DNA from: Palleronia abyssalis
GTDB lineage: Bacteria; Pseudomonadota; Alphaproteobacteria; Rhodobacterales; Rhodobacteraceae
Direction: 5' to 3'
Assembly (NCBI RefSeq): GCF_900302445.1
Contig: NZ_ONZF01000006.1
Span: 1-64,000 of the forward strand
Length of the DNA: 64,000 nt
The translations under genes were made by a program, and so were the position numbers. How positions within the stretch are numbered: position 1 is the first letter of the stretch; every line of letters begins with the position of its first letter. The notes below the pieces were generated by a model. It had not been told where the DNA came from. It saw nothing but the letters and a program-made list of their open reading frames with translations, and did no database searches. Positions 41,632-50,843 of this stretch are shown here, piece after piece.

Positions 41632-44016
41632 ATGGATTTACCCATCGACGAGGTTCTGGACGATCTGCGCGCGGCCTTGGCGGCGCATGGCCGGGTGGTG
41701 CTGCAAGCGCCGCCGGGGGCGGGCAAGACGACGCGCGTGCCTCTGGCCCTGCTGATCCAGGTTACGGGGCGGATCGTCATGCTTGAGCCGCGCCGCCTGG
41801 CCGCCCGCGCCGCTGCCGAGCGCATGGCCGAGACGCTGGGCGAGCCCGTGGGGCAAACCGTGGGTTATGCGGTGCGGGGCGAGCGCGTGGTGTCCGACGC
41901 GACGCGGATCGAGGTGGTGACCGAAGGCATCCTGACGCGTCGGCTGCAGCGGGACCCGGGGCTGGACGGCGTGGGCTGCGTGATCTTCGACGAGTTCCAC
42001 GAGAGGTCGCTGAACGCGGATCTGGGCCTCGCGCTGGTGTGGGAGGTGAAGCAGGCCCTGCGCGAGGATCTGGCGGTGGTGGTCATGTCCGCAACGCTGG
42101 ATGCGGGCCCCGTGGCCGCGCTGCTGGACGCGCCTGTGGTAACGAGCGAAGGGCGCGCCTTCCCGGTGGAGCCGCGCTGGCTGGATCGACCTCTGTCGAA
42201 GGGCACGCGGTTCGACGTTGCGATGGAGGCGCTGATCTCGCGCGCGGTGGCGCAGGACGACGGTGGCGTGCTGGCCTTCCTGCCGGGCGAGGGAGAGATC
42301 CGGCGCGTGGCGGGAATGCTGAACCTGCCGGGGGTCGAGGTCCGTCCCCTGTACGGTGCCCTGCCCTTCGCCGAGCAGCGCGCGGCGATACAGCCCGCGC
42401 AGGGGCGCAAGGTGGTGCTGGCCACCGCCATCGCCGAGACGTCGCTGACCATCGAGGATGTGCGCATCGTCGTCGATGGCGGTCGCGCGCGCCGGGCGCG
42501 GTTCGACCCCGGCAGCGGCATGACCCGGCTGGTGACCGAGCGGGTCAGCCGCGCCGAGGCCGCTCAGCGCGCGGGCCGGGCCGGACGGGTCGCGCCCGGG
42601 GTGGCATGGAAGCTATGGGCGAAGGGCGAGGACGGCGCCCTGCCCGCCTTTCCCCCGGCGGAGATCGAGGCGGCCGACCTGACCGCGCTGGCGCTGGACC
42701 TTGCGCTGTGGGGCGATCCCGATGGCGCGGCGCTGCCCTTCCTGACGCCGCCCCCGGCGGGCGCGCTGGTCGAGGCGCAGGCGCTTCTGGCGGGGCTGGG
42801 CGCGGTCGAGCGCGGGCGGATCACCGAACACGGACGGGCGCTGGCGGCAATGCCCCTGCATCCGCGGCTTGCACATATGCTGCAAATCGCAGGGGCCGGG
42901 GCGGCGGATCTGGCCGCTTTGTTGTCCGATCGCGATATCCTCCGGGATCGGGGGGTGGATCTGACCTTGCGGCTGCGGGCGCTGAAGGACCCGGGGGCGT
43001 TCGGGGTGGCCAAGGGGGCCGTGACCCGAATCCGGGACGAGGCGAAGCGGCTGCGCCGGTTCGGTGGCAAGGGTGGCGATCTGTCGGCCGCGCAGCAGGC
43101 GGCGCTGGCCTATCCGGACCGGATCGCGCTGCGCCGTCCGGGCGAGGCGCCGCGCTGGCTTCTGTCAGGCGGCAAGGGCGTGAAGATGACCGAAGGCGAT
43201 CCTCTGGCGGGGCAACGGTTACTGGTCGTGACCGACACTGATGGGCACCCGCGCGAGGCCACGATCCGGCAGGCCATCCCCATCGCCGAGGCTGATCTGC
43301 GCGCCGTTGTGGGTGACCGCATCGCCTGGCACGACGTCTGCGACTGGTCCGGGCGGGACCGCCGCGTCGTGGCGCGCCGGCAGGAGCGGTTGGGCGCCAT
43401 CGCGCTGGACGACAGGACGTGGCCGGAGGTGCCGCCCGATCTGGTCGCGCGCGCCATGCTGGACGGGGTGCGGACGTTGGGGCTGAACCCGTCGCCCGCC
43501 GCGCGGCGGTTCCTGGCACGGGTGGCCCTTCTGGATCTGTTCGATACCTCGGAGGCGGCTTTGCCGGACTGCGCGGAGGAGTGGCTTCTGCCGTTCCTGA
43601 CGGGCGTTCGATCCGCAGACGACTGGAAGCGGTTCGACATCCTGCCCGCGTTGCGGGCGCGGTTGGATTACGACCAGCAGCAACGCTTGGATGCCGAAGT
43701 GCCGCCGCATCTCGAGACGCCGCTGGGGCGCCGGGTGCCCATCGACTATTCCGGGGATGCGCCCGAGGTGGCGATCCGCGTGCAGGAGCTGTTCGGGATG
43801 ACCCGCCATCCGACCATCGCCGGAACGCCGCTGAAGCTGTCGCTTCTATCGCCCGCGGGCCGGCCGGTGCAGGTCACGCAGGATCTACCGGGCTTCTGGG
43901 CGGGCAGCTATGCCGACGTGGCCAAGGACATGCGCGCGCGATACCCTAGGCATCCATGGCCCGAGGACCCGACCCAGGCCGACCCGACCCTTCGGGCGAA
44001 ACGCAGAAAGGACTGA
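41632..44016 (+). CDS. hrpB: ATP-dependent helicase HrpB
   Basis: A 794-residue DExH helicase of the DEAH/RHA type. Walker A VVLQAPPGAGKTTRVPLALL (near residues 27-35); Walker B and box II CVIFDEFHERSLNADLGLAL (DEFH at 120-123); motif III VVMSATLDAGPVAALL; motif VI QRAGRAGRVAPGVAWKLW; and the HrpB-specific C-terminal domain with AFPVEPRWL-type sequence early and TAGTPLKLSLLSPAGRPVQ-like IAGTPLKLSLL at the end. Length is usual. HrpB acts on RNA, with a poorly defined bacterial role. It is followed six bases later by a small conserved gene. Confidence 0.95.
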   Translation: MDLPIDEVLDDLRAALAAHGRVVLQAPPGAGKTTRVPLALLIQVTGRIVMLEPRRLAARAAAERMAETLGEPVGQTVGYAVRGERVVSDATRIEVVTEGILTRRLQRDPGLDGVGCVIFDEFHERSLNADLGLALVWEVKQALREDLAVVVMSATLDAGPVAALLDAPVVTSEGRAFPVEPRWLDRPLSKGTRFDVAMEALISRAVAQDDGGVLAFLPGEGEIRRVAGMLNLPGVEVRPLYGALPFAEQRAAIQPAQGRKVVLATAIAETSLTIEDVRIVVDGGRARRARFDPGSGMTRLVTERVSRAEAAQRAGRAGRVAPGVAWKLWAKGEDGALPAFPPAEIEAADLTALALDLALWGDPDGAALPFLTPPPAGALVEAQALLAGLGAVERGRITEHGRALAAMPLHPRLAHMLQIAGAGAADLAALLSDRDILRDRGVDLTLRLRALKDPGAFGVAKGAVTRIRDEAKRLRRFGGKGGDLSAAQQAALAYPDRIALRRPGEAPRWLLSGGKGVKMTEGDPLAGQRLLVVTDTDGHPREATIRQAIPIAEADLRAVVGDRIAWHDVCDWSGRDRRVVARRQERLGAIALDDRTWPEVPPDLVARAMLDGVRTLGLNPSPAARRFLARVALLDLFDTSEAALPDCAEEWLLPFLTGVRSADDWKRFDILPALRARLDYDQQQRLDAEVPPHLETPLGRRVPIDYSGDAPEVAIRVQELFGMTRHPTIAGTPLKLSLLSPAGRPVQVTQDLPGFWAGSYADVAKDMRARYPRHPWPEDPTQADPTLRAKRRKD

Positions 44017-44021
44017 CGCGC

Positions 44022-44243
44022 ATGTCGATCATGGAACAGGTCGCCGACGAACTGGCGCAGGAGACGGTGCGCCTGATCGAGGACGGCACCGACGACGCGA
44101 TCATCCGCGAGGTGGCCGATGCGATCCAGAACGCCAGCCAGACCATGTCCGAGGAATACCTGAACGCCGTCCGCATACGCCGGGCCGAGCTGCGCGCCCG
44201 CGCGGTGCTGGAGCGGGCGGGGTCGAACGAGGCCGACGGCTAG
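44022..44243 (+). CDS. small conserved acidic protein of unknown function
   Basis: A 73-residue helical protein (SIMEQVADELAQETVRLIED, GTDDAIIREVADAIQNASQT). No named domain recognised. The ATG at 44022 has a weak GGACTGACGC upstream and starts six bases after hrpB, so it is likely cotranscribed. A longer frame from 43956 overlaps hrpB and adds non-conserved residues. Its last four bases overlap the convergent ion-channel gene. Confidence 0.7.
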   Translation: MSIMEQVADELAQETVRLIEDGTDDAIIREVADAIQNASQTMSEEYLNAVRIRRAELRARAVLERAGSNEADG

Positions 44244-45010
44244 CGGTCGGACAGCCGCTTCTCGATCGCCTCCAGCCGCGCCAGCACCGCGTCGCGATAG
44301 GCGTCCGTGGCGGCGACGGATTCTTCCTCATGCGCGGATTGCATCGAGTTGACGATGAGGCCCACGATCAGGTTCACCACCGCGAAGGTCGTGACCATGA
44401 TGAAGGGCACGAAGAAGGCCCACGCGTAGGGATAGGTCTCCATCACCGGGCGGACGATGCCCATGGACCACGATTCCAGCGTCATGACCTGGAACAGCGT
44501 GTATCCAGACCGTCCGAGGTCCCCGAACCATTCGGGAAAGGCGTCCCCGAACAGCTTGGTCGAGATCACGGCCCCGATATAGAAGATCAGCGCCATCAGG
44601 AGGAACACGCTGGCCATGCCCGGAAGGGCCGTCAGAAAGCCCTCGACCACCCGGCGCAGGCGCGGTGCGACCGAGATGACGCGCAACACCCGCAGGATGC
44701 GAAGGGCCCGCAGCACCGAGAACCCGTCCGAGGCCGGGACCAGCGCGATTGCGACCACGGCGAAGTCGAAGAGGTTCCAGCCATCGCGGAAGAAGCGGGG
44801 GCCGAAGGCGTAGAGCTTGGCCATAAGCTCGACCACGAAGATCGCGAGGCATACCCGGTCGATCGCTATGATCAGGCTGCCCGCTTGCCCCATCGCGGTT
44901 TCGGAGGTCTCGAGCCCCAGCGTCACGGCGTTCACGAGGATCACCGCGGTGATCGTGTTGCGGATCGTCGCGCGGTCGAGGAAGGCGGCAAGGCGGTCGC
45001 GATGGGACAT
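44240..45010 (-). CDS. voltage-gated cation channel, NaChBac family
   Basis: A 256-residue single-repeat six-helix channel subunit. S1-S3 span residues about 18-95. S4 (about 98-120) is VLRALRILRVLRVISVAPRL with four arginines at three-residue spacing, then R117-R120. The pore contains TLESWSM (177-183), the selectivity filter of NaChBac-type sodium channels. S6 is VVNLIVGLIVNSMQ and the C-terminus (228-256) is a likely coiled coil for tetramer assembly. Start ATG 45010. Marine bacteria use such channels for sodium-coupled homeostasis or motility. Confidence 0.92.
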   Translation of the reverse strand: MSHRDRLAAFLDRATIRNTITAVILVNAVTLGLETSETAMGQAGSLIIAIDRVCLAIFVVELMAKLYAFGPRFFRDGWNLFDFAVVAIALVPASDGFSVLRALRILRVLRVISVAPRLRRVVEGFLTALPGMASVFLLMALIFYIGAVISTKLFGDAFPEWFGDLGRSGYTLFQVMTLESWSMGIVRPVMETYPYAWAFFVPFIMVTTFAVVNLIVGLIVNSMQSAHEEESVAATDAYRDAVLARLEAIEKRLSDR

Positions 45011-45033
45011 GGGGGCTTCTGTGTGTCTGGGTT

Positions 45034-45059
45034 GCCCCGGCATTTGACGATGCCGGGGC
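45034..45059. terminator. hairpin downstream of the aldo/keto reductase gene
   Basis: GCCCCGGCAT (45034-45043) and ATGCCGGGGC (45050-45059) form a perfect ten-base stem with a six-base loop. It lies after the minus-strand aldo/keto reductase stop and before the channel start on the same strand. No T run follows, so termination is probable but not certain. Confidence 0.55.
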
Positions 45060-45083
45060 GATCCGTCAACGCCGCCCGCGCGG

Positions 45084-46022
45084 TTATGCGCCTGCCTTGG
45101 TCAGACGGTTCATCTGGTCCTCGGCCAGGGTCAGGTCAGCGGCGCCCAGCGTTTCCGCCAGTTGGCCGGGATTGCGGGCGCTGGCGATGGGCGCCGTGAC
45201 CCCGTCGCGCTGGATCAGCCAAGCCAATGCGACCTGAGCGGGCTTGGCGCCGACCTCGTCCGAGACGGCCAGGAGCGCGTCCAGAACCGCCTTGCCCTTG
45301 CCTTCGAAATACCCGCCCAGCATGGCCTCGCGCTCGGTCCCCTCGATGTCGGACTTGTCGCGGTACTTGCCGGTCAGGAACCCCGAGGCCAGCGAAAAAT
45401 AGGTCACGACCCCCATCCCGTGCTTCAGCGCGACGTCCTTCTGCGCGCCCTCGTAGTCGCGGGCGACGAGGTTGTATTCGGGCTGGAACACCTCGTAGAC
45501 CAGCTTGCCGTCGCCCTGCCCCGCGCTGACAGCCTGCGCCAGCCGGTCGGCATCGTAGTTCGATGCACCCGCGTGGCGGATCTTGCCCGCCTGCTTGAGC
45601 TTGGCGAAGGCTTCAAGCGTTTCCTCCAGCGGGGTGTCGGTGTCGTCGCGATGGGCGAAATAGACGTCGATATGGTCGGTGTTGAGCCGCTTCAGGCTGT
45701 CCTCGCAGGCCTTTTCGATGTTCTGGGCGCGCAGGCCTTCGCGCGGGCCCCACATGCCGACCTTGGTCATCAACACCATCTCGTCCCGGCGGCCGGTCTT
45801 CTGTAGCCAGTCGCCGATGACGCGCTCGCTTTCGCCGCCCTCGTTGCCGGGGGCCCAGGCGGAATAGACATCGGCGCTATCAATGGCGTTGAAGCCGCGA
45901 TCGAGAAACTGGTCGATCAGCGCGTGGGACGTGGGGGTGTCGGCGGTCCATCCGAAGACGTTGCCGCCGAAGACGATGGGCGCGATCTCGAGGCCGGTGA
46001 GGCCGAGCTGTCGGGTCTGCAT
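45084..46022 (-). CDS. aldo/keto reductase
   Basis: A 312-residue AKR barrel. Catalytic tetrad residues appear in FNAIDSADVYSAWAPGNEGG (Asp and Tyr), VLMTKVGMWG (Lys) and DHIDVYFAHRDDTDTPLEET (His). NADP-binding residues are near PIASARNPGQLAETLGA. The start ATG 46022 follows AAGGAC. The subgroup resembles YajO/Tas-type reductases. Substrate unknown. Confidence 0.93.
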   Translation of the reverse strand: MQTRQLGLTGLEIAPIVFGGNVFGWTADTPTSHALIDQFLDRGFNAIDSADVYSAWAPGNEGGESERVIGDWLQKTGRRDEMVLMTKVGMWGPREGLRAQNIEKACEDSLKRLNTDHIDVYFAHRDDTDTPLEETLEAFAKLKQAGKIRHAGASNYDADRLAQAVSAGQGDGKLVYEVFQPEYNLVARDYEGAQKDVALKHGMGVVTYFSLASGFLTGKYRDKSDIEGTEREAMLGGYFEGKGKAVLDALLAVSDEVGAKPAQVALAWLIQRDGVTAPIASARNPGQLAETLGAADLTLAEDQMNRLTKAGA

Positions 46023-46098
46023 GGGGTGTCCTTCCGTGTGGTCGATGCGCAAACGCGCCGAGGCGGGTGGTGCGTTCCGTGGCGGGGCGGCGGGATTT

Positions 46099-46120
46099 GG
46101 GTATTTTGCCAAGGGTGAAT
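46099..46120 (+). repeat. TATTT/CAAGG intergenic repeat, copy c
   Basis: GGGTATTT, then TGCCAAGGGTGAAT, in the 126-base gap between the aldo/keto reductase start and the end of the glycosyltransferase-like gene, both on the minus strand. Flanking bases resemble copy b. Confidence 0.75.
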
Positions 46121-46148
46121 TGGGGGAGGCGCGCGCCGGGATTTGGCG

Positions 46149-46892
46149 TCAGTCCAGTTTGCCTTCGGGGAGGTTCAGCAGGCGGCGGGCCTCGGCGGCC
46201 TCGGCGGGTGAAACGGGGTTGGCGGCGATGTAGCGTAGCTTGTCACCCTCGCGGCCCGAGCGGCTTTCCTGGTTCTCGCCATGGGCGACGAGGTAGGCGG
46301 CGGCGGGGAACGGGATGGGGCGGAGGGTCTGGCCGTATCGGGGGGCGGTTTCGGGCAGGTCGAAGTGGCGGACCATCATTTGGCGCGTAGCCTTGAGGTC
46401 GCCTTTCACGCGTCGCACGGCCCCGGCCGAGCCGCAGACCTTGTAGAAGGGCGCACGCTTGGGGTGGTCAGGCGTGGGCGCGCCGTGACGGCCCAGCGCG
46501 CCGGTCCGCGCGTCCAGCGACCAGCCATCGGTGATGAGCCATCCGTCGGCCGGTTCGCTGCGGATATGCGCGACGAGTTGGGGGACCAGCAGGTCATCGG
46601 CGTCGAGGGCGAAGAGGAAGGCGTCGTCCTCGGGCTCGTCGTTCAGGATGGCGGTGATCTTGGCCCATTTGTCGTCGCCGTCCAGCGGGCGGTCGATGGC
46701 CATGCCGCGGATGCGGGGGTCGTTGGGCAGGCGGGGGACTTCGTGGCCGCAGACGACCGCGCGCCATGCGGGGTCGGTCTGGGCGATGAGACTGCCGAAC
46801 GTGCGATCAAGGCAGCGTTCGACGACCGACCAGTCGGCGGTCAGGCTGCGGGCGATGACGGGGATGCAGAAGAGGACATGGGGCGCGGGCAT
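46149..46892 (-). CDS. glycosyltransferase-like protein with DXD motif
   Basis: A 247-residue protein with GT-A features: HVLFCIPVIARSLTADWSVV at the N-terminus, SLIAQTDPAWRAVVCGHEVP, and FLFALDADDLLVPQLVAHI carrying a DxDD metal site near residue 100. It resembles putative rhamnosyl- or GT2-type transferases found singly in Rhodobacterales, but the fold assignment is by motif only. It lies 53 bases after argF on the same strand. Acceptor unknown. Confidence 0.7.
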   Translation of the reverse strand: MPAPHVLFCIPVIARSLTADWSVVERCLDRTFGSLIAQTDPAWRAVVCGHEVPRLPNDPRIRGMAIDRPLDGDDKWAKITAILNDEPEDDAFLFALDADDLLVPQLVAHIRSEPADGWLITDGWSLDARTGALGRHGAPTPDHPKRAPFYKVCGSAGAVRRVKGDLKATRQMMVRHFDLPETAPRYGQTLRPIPFPAAAYLVAHGENQESRSGREGDKLRYIAANPVSPAEAAEARRLLNLPEGKLD

Positions 46893-46945
46893 GGAGGCGG
46901 AGATGGTCCGCCCCCGCCCCTGGTCAAGCCGCCGTCAATGGCGAC

Positions 46946-47851
46946 CTATGCCCCGAGGCAGTGGCGCATGATCGCCTTCTGTGCGTGCAGGCGGTTCTCG
47001 GCCTCGTCCCAAATGACGGAATGGGGGCCGTCCATGATCTCGGACGTGACCTCGTCCTCGCGGTGGGCAGGCAGGCAGTGCATGAACAGCGCGTCGGGCT
47101 TGGCGGCCGACATCAGGCGCGTGTTGACCTGGTAGCCGCGCAGCTGGTTGTGGCGACGTTCCTTCGCAGATTGGGGATCGTGCATGGACACCCAGGTGTC
47201 CGTGACGACGAGGTCTGCCCCCTCGACCGCCTTCATCGGGTCACGCTCGATGGTGATGAGGTCGTGCAGGCGCGGCTCGGGGTCCAGAGGCTCAGGCCCG
47301 GTGAAGGTCAGCTCGAACCCGAATTGCTGCGCGGCATGGGCGAAGGAGGCGAAGACGTTGTTGCCGTCGCCGGACCAGACCACCTTCTTGCCGGCGATGG
47401 GGCCGCGATGTTCCTCGTAGGTCATCACGTCGGCCATGATCTGGCAGGGATGGGTGCGGTTGGTCAGCCCGTTGATGACCGGCACCGTGGCGTGTTCGGC
47501 CATCTCGAGAAGCGTCGCTTCCTCGAACGTGCGGATCATGATGAGGTCGACATAGCGCGACATGACGCGGGCGGTGTCGGCGATGGTCTCGCCATGGCCC
47601 AGCTGCATGTCGGCCCCGGACAGGACCATGGTCTGCCCGCCCATCTGGCGCACGCCGACGTCGAAGCTGACGCGGGTGCGGGTTGAAGGTTTCTCGAAGA
47701 TCAGCGCGACCATGCGCCCGTCGAGCGGGCGGTCGTCGTCGGGGGCGCCCTTGGGGCGGCCGTTGCGCCCGTCCTTCATGGCGCGCGCGGTGTCGACGAT
47801 GCTGCGCAGGTCTGCGGTGTCTGTTTTATGGATGTCGAGGAAATGAGGCAT
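46946..47851 (-). CDS. argF: ornithine carbamoyltransferase
   Basis: A 301-residue OTCase forming citrulline from ornithine and carbamoyl phosphate. The carbamoyl phosphate loop is [20 protein letters not shown]. Then follow [20 protein letters not shown] (HPCQ motif), [20 protein letters not shown], and the ornithine-binding [12 protein letters not shown]. The start is ATG 47851. It is downstream of argD on the same strand, with a 79-base gap holding repeat copy d. Confidence 0.96.
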   Translation of the reverse strand: MPHFLDIHKTDTADLRSIVDTARAMKDGRNGRPKGAPDDDRPLDGRMVALIFEKPSTRTRVSFDVGVRQMGGQTMVLSGADMQLGHGETIADTARVMSRYVDLIMIRTFEEATLLEMAEHATVPVINGLTNRTHPCQIMADVMTYEEHRGPIAGKKVVWSGDGNNVFASFAHAAQQFGFELTFTGPEPLDPEPRLHDLITIERDPMKAVEGADLVVTDTWVSMHDPQSAKERRHNQLRGYQVNTRLMSAAKPDALFMHCLPAHREDEVTSEIMDGPHSVIWDEAENRLHAQKAIMRHCLGA

Positions 47852-47875
47852 CGAAAAGGGTCCGGGTTGGTCGGT

Positions 47876-47930
47876 CGGACCGGGGGCTGTCTGCCCCCGG
47901 ACCCCCGAGGATATTTAAGCAAGGATGAAG
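47876..47930 (+). repeat. TATTT/CAAGG intergenic repeat with hairpin, copy d
   Basis: A 55-base unit: CGGAC, a hairpin (CCGGGGGC at 47880-47887 with GCCCCCGG at 47893-47900), then ACCCCCGAGGATATTT and AAGCAAGGATGAAG. It has exactly the same length and layout as copy e. It fills the gap between argD and argF and ends directly at the argD stop codon. Confidence 0.8.
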
Positions 47931-49106
47931 CTATACGGCCTGTTCCAGGGCGGTGGCCGCCTTGTCGAGGCGGTCGAGGGCGGCGGCGATCTCGTCATCG
48001 GTGATCGTCAGGGGCGGCAACAGGCGTACCACGTTGTCGGCGGCGGGCACGGTCAGCATGTGCTGGGCGTAGTTTTGCGCGACGAGGTCTGTGTTGGGCA
48101 CCCGGCATTTCAGGCCCAGCAGAAGGCCGGTGCCGCGTACCTCTTCGAAGATGCGGGGGTGGTTCGCGACCAGCCCTTCGAGGCCCTGGCGCAGCCGGCC
48201 CGCGGCCTGTCCCACACGGTCGAGGAAGCCGTCGGCGGTCATCAGCTCGATCACCTTCGCGCCGACGGCGCAGGCCAAGGGGTTTCCCCCGTAGGTCGAG
48301 CCATGGGTGCCGGCCGTCATGCAAGCGGCGGCGTCTTCGGTGGCCAGCACCGCGCCCAGAGGGAAGCCGCCGCCGATGCCCTTGGCGACCATCATGATGT
48401 CGGGCGTGATCCCGGCCCATTCATGCGCGAAGAGGCGGCCCGTGCGACCCATGCCGCATTGCACTTCGTCGAGGATCAGAAGCGTGCCGGTCTTGTCGCA
48501 AAGCTCGCGCAGGCCGCGCAGACAGTGGTCGGGCACAGGGCGGATGCCCCCCTCGCCCTGGATGGGCTCGAGGATGACGGCGGCGACATCCTCGGTCAGC
48601 GCGGCGGTCAGCGCGTCGTGGTCGCCCCAGCGCAGCTGCTGGAAGCCCGGCAGGAGGGGGCCGAAGCCCTTGGTCATCTTTTCCGACCCAGCGGCGGCGA
48701 TGGCGGCCGAGGACCGGCCGTGGAACGCGCCCTCGAAGGCGAGGATGGTGGTGCGGGGCTCGCCCTTCTCGGCCCAGTGCTTGCGGGCCATCTTGATCGC
48801 CAGCTCGCAGGATTCGGTGCCCGAATTGGTGAAGAAGGCCGTATCGGCGAAGGTGTGGTCCACGAGCATCTGCGCCAGCTTCTGCTGGGCGGGAATGTCG
48901 TACAGGTTCGACACGTGCCACAGCGCCTGCGCCTGGGTGGTCAACGCCTCGACCAGGGCCGGATGAGCATGGCCCAGCGCGTTGACAGCGATCCCGGCCC
49001 CCATGTCCAGGTATCGCGTCCCGTCATCGGTCCAGAGCCAGCTGCCCTCGCCGCGTTCGAACGACAGCGGCGCGCGGTTATAGGTGGGAAGGATCGCGGG
49101 GATCAT
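47931..49106 (-). CDS. argD: acetylornithine/ornithine aminotransferase
   Basis: A 391-residue class-III PLP aminotransferase of arginine synthesis. It has [58 protein letters not shown], the cofactor motif [20 protein letters not shown], and the PLP lysine in [21 protein letters not shown] at 49106 is preferred to a TTG 18 bases earlier. It precedes argF in one transcription direction, giving two linked steps of arginine synthesis. Confidence 0.95.
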   Translation of the reverse strand: MIPAILPTYNRAPLSFERGEGSWLWTDDGTRYLDMGAGIAVNALGHAHPALVEALTTQAQALWHVSNLYDIPAQQKLAQMLVDHTFADTAFFTNSGTESCELAIKMARKHWAEKGEPRTTILAFEGAFHGRSSAAIAAAGSEKMTKGFGPLLPGFQQLRWGDHDALTAALTEDVAAVILEPIQGEGGIRPVPDHCLRGLRELCDKTGTLLILDEVQCGMGRTGRLFAHEWAGITPDIMMVAKGIGGGFPLGAVLATEDAAACMTAGTHGSTYGGNPLACAVGAKVIELMTADGFLDRVGQAAGRLRQGLEGLVANHPRIFEEVRGTGLLLGLKCRVPNTDLVAQNYAQHMLTVPAADNVVRLLPPLTITDDEIAAALDRLDKAATALEQAV

Positions 49107-49246
49107 CGGCGGAACCTTTGGCAAATGAAGCCCGAGAGGTGCATGAGCACCCCGGGCCTGTCAACGATGGGGAAGATTACGGAAACGAAGACGTCAGGCG
49201 CTGATGCGCCCTCGTCGCAGGATCGGCAGAATGGCGGTCCGGGTGT

Positions 49247-49280
49247 CCATGGGGAAGGCGATACGCCGCTTTCCCCATGG
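49247..49280. other. inverted repeat upstream of argD
   Basis: CCATGGGGAA (49247-49256) and TTCCCCATGG (49271-49280) form a ten-base stem with a 14-base loop, in the 200-base gap between the ABC-2 permease stop and the argD start, both on the minus strand. A second small hairpin (CTGAGG/CCTCAG, 49289-49308) overlaps the permease stop. These are candidates for a terminator of the permease gene or a leader structure for argD. Confidence 0.45.
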
Positions 49281-49304
49281 GTGCAAGTCTGAGGATCCTA
49301 AGCC

Positions 49305-50114
49305 TCAGGATTTCAGGCGATAGCCCTTGCGGAACCAGCTCCACGCCAAGGCGAACAGGGCCAGCGTCACGCCCAAACAGACAAAGAAGCCCAGCAAGGG
49401 CGAGGAGTCGGAGACCCCCAGGGTGCCATAGCGCGCGCCGTCGATGAGGTAGAAGAACGGGTTGAAATGACTGGCGGCCGTCAGCGCGGGCGGCAGCGCG
49501 TCGATCGAGTAGAACGTGCCCGACAGGAACGACAGCGGCGTGATGATGAAGTTGGTGATCGCCGACATCTGGTCGAATTTCGACGCATAGATGCCCGCAA
49601 GGATGCCCAACGCCCCCATCATCGCCGCCCCCAGCAACGTGAAGGCCACGAACACGAACGGATGGGCAAGGCCGGTGCCCAGGATCAGCACCATCACCGC
49701 GCCGATCACCACGGCCACCAGACCACCGCGCGCGATGCCGCCGGCCATGTAGCCCAGCGTCATCTCGACCGGGCTGAGCGGCGGCATCAGGGTGTCGACG
49801 ATATTGCCCTGCACCTTCGCGGCCAGCAGCGACGAGGAGGTGTTGGCGAAGCTGTTCTGGATCACCGTCATCATCATCAGGCCCGGTGCGATGAAGTCGA
49901 CGTAGGGCACGCCCATGACGTCGCCGCGGGTGGGGCCGATGGCGATGGCGAAGACGGCCAGGAACAGGCCTGCGTTGATCAGCGGCCCCATGATCGTCTG
50001 CGCCCAGATCGACATGAAGCGGCGGCACTCGCGCTCGGCCAGGGTGATCATGCCCAGCCAGTTCCAGCGGCCGAAGCGGCGCACGCCCATTTCGGTATCG
50101 GGTCGGTCGGTCAT
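49305..50114 (-). CDS. ABC-2 type transporter permease
   Basis: A 269-residue integral membrane permease of the NodJ/YadH family, with six hydrophobic helices. WAQTIMGPLINAGLFLAVFA starts the first; the family motifs GVPYVDFIAPGLMMMTVIQN and ITPLSFLSGTFYSIDALPPA are present. The matching ATPase would normally be adjacent but is not in the window: GcrA is divergent on the other side. Export substrate unknown. Confidence 0.9.
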   Translation of the reverse strand: MTDRPDTEMGVRRFGRWNWLGMITLAERECRRFMSIWAQTIMGPLINAGLFLAVFAIAIGPTRGDVMGVPYVDFIAPGLMMMTVIQNSFANTSSSLLAAKVQGNIVDTLMPPLSPVEMTLGYMAGGIARGGLVAVVIGAVMVLILGTGLAHPFVFVAFTLLGAAMMGALGILAGIYASKFDQMSAITNFIITPLSFLSGTFYSIDALPPALTAASHFNPFFYLIDGARYGTLGVSDSSPLLGFFVCLGVTLALFALAWSWFRKGYRLKS

Positions 50115-50236
50115 GGTGTCTCCTGAGAGGGTCGGGCCGGGTTGTATCGGGCGCAGGCGTGATTACAATAGAGGCCCACGCGAATTCTCAAGCGGCGCCT
50201 GTGCCGCCCCCGCCCCCGATCACGAGGTATCCCGAC

Positions 50237-50839
50237 ATGGCCTGGACCGACGAGCGCGTCGAGCTGTTGAAGAAGATGTGGACCGAAGGCCAGTCGGCCA
50301 GCCAGATCGCCAAGGAACTGGGCGGTGTGACCCGCAATGCCGTGATCGGCAAGGTCCACCGGCTTGGCCTGTCGAACCGCGGCGGCCCCGAGGCCGAACC
50401 CGAGGCCCCCGCCGCGGCCGAGCCCGCGATTCCCCCCGCCGCGGCCCCCGCGCCCGAGCCTGTGGCGGCATCGGCCGCCGCCGACGCGCCTGTCGTGGAA
50501 GAGCCTGTCGAGGATGAAGACGACGACGAGGAGGAGGAAGAAGCCCCCGTCATCGCGCGCCGCCAGATCGTGCCCGCAGGCCAGCCCCTGCCGCCGCAGC
50601 CATCCGCGAACGAGATCAGCCCCGAGGCGCTGGAGACGGTCCGCGAGGTCGAGCGCAAGTCGAAGAAGCTGAGCCTGATGGAGCTGACCGAGCGGACCTG
50701 CAAATGGCCGATCGGCGATCCGGCGGGTGACAATTTCTGGTTCTGCGGTCTGACCACCCAGTCGGGCAAACCCTATTGTGAGGCCCATGTCGGCGTGGCG
50801 TTCCAGCCCATGTCCTCGCGCCGGGATCGCCGCCGCTAG
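50237..50839 (+). CDS. gcrA: GcrA cell cycle regulator
   Basis: A 200-residue GcrA, the alphaproteobacterial sigma-70-associated factor that activates CcrM-methylated promoters. The N-terminal DNA-binding domain begins AWTDERVELLKKMWTEGQSA with the TRNAVIGKVHRLGLSNR recognition region. An Ala/Pro/Glu-rich linker contains an acidic run (residues about 92-102). The C-terminal sigma-binding domain carries TCKWPIGDP, FWFCG and KPYCEAH. Start ATG 50237. It is a strong marker for the taxonomic placement of the window. Confidence 0.95.
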   Translation: MAWTDERVELLKKMWTEGQSASQIAKELGGVTRNAVIGKVHRLGLSNRGGPEAEPEAPAAAEPAIPPAAAPAPEPVAASAAADAPVVEEPVEDEDDDEEEEEAPVIARRQIVPAGQPLPPQPSANEISPEALETVREVERKSKKLSLMELTERTCKWPIGDPAGDNFWFCGLTTQSGKPYCEAHVGVAFQPMSSRRDRRR

Positions 50840-50843
50840 GCCC

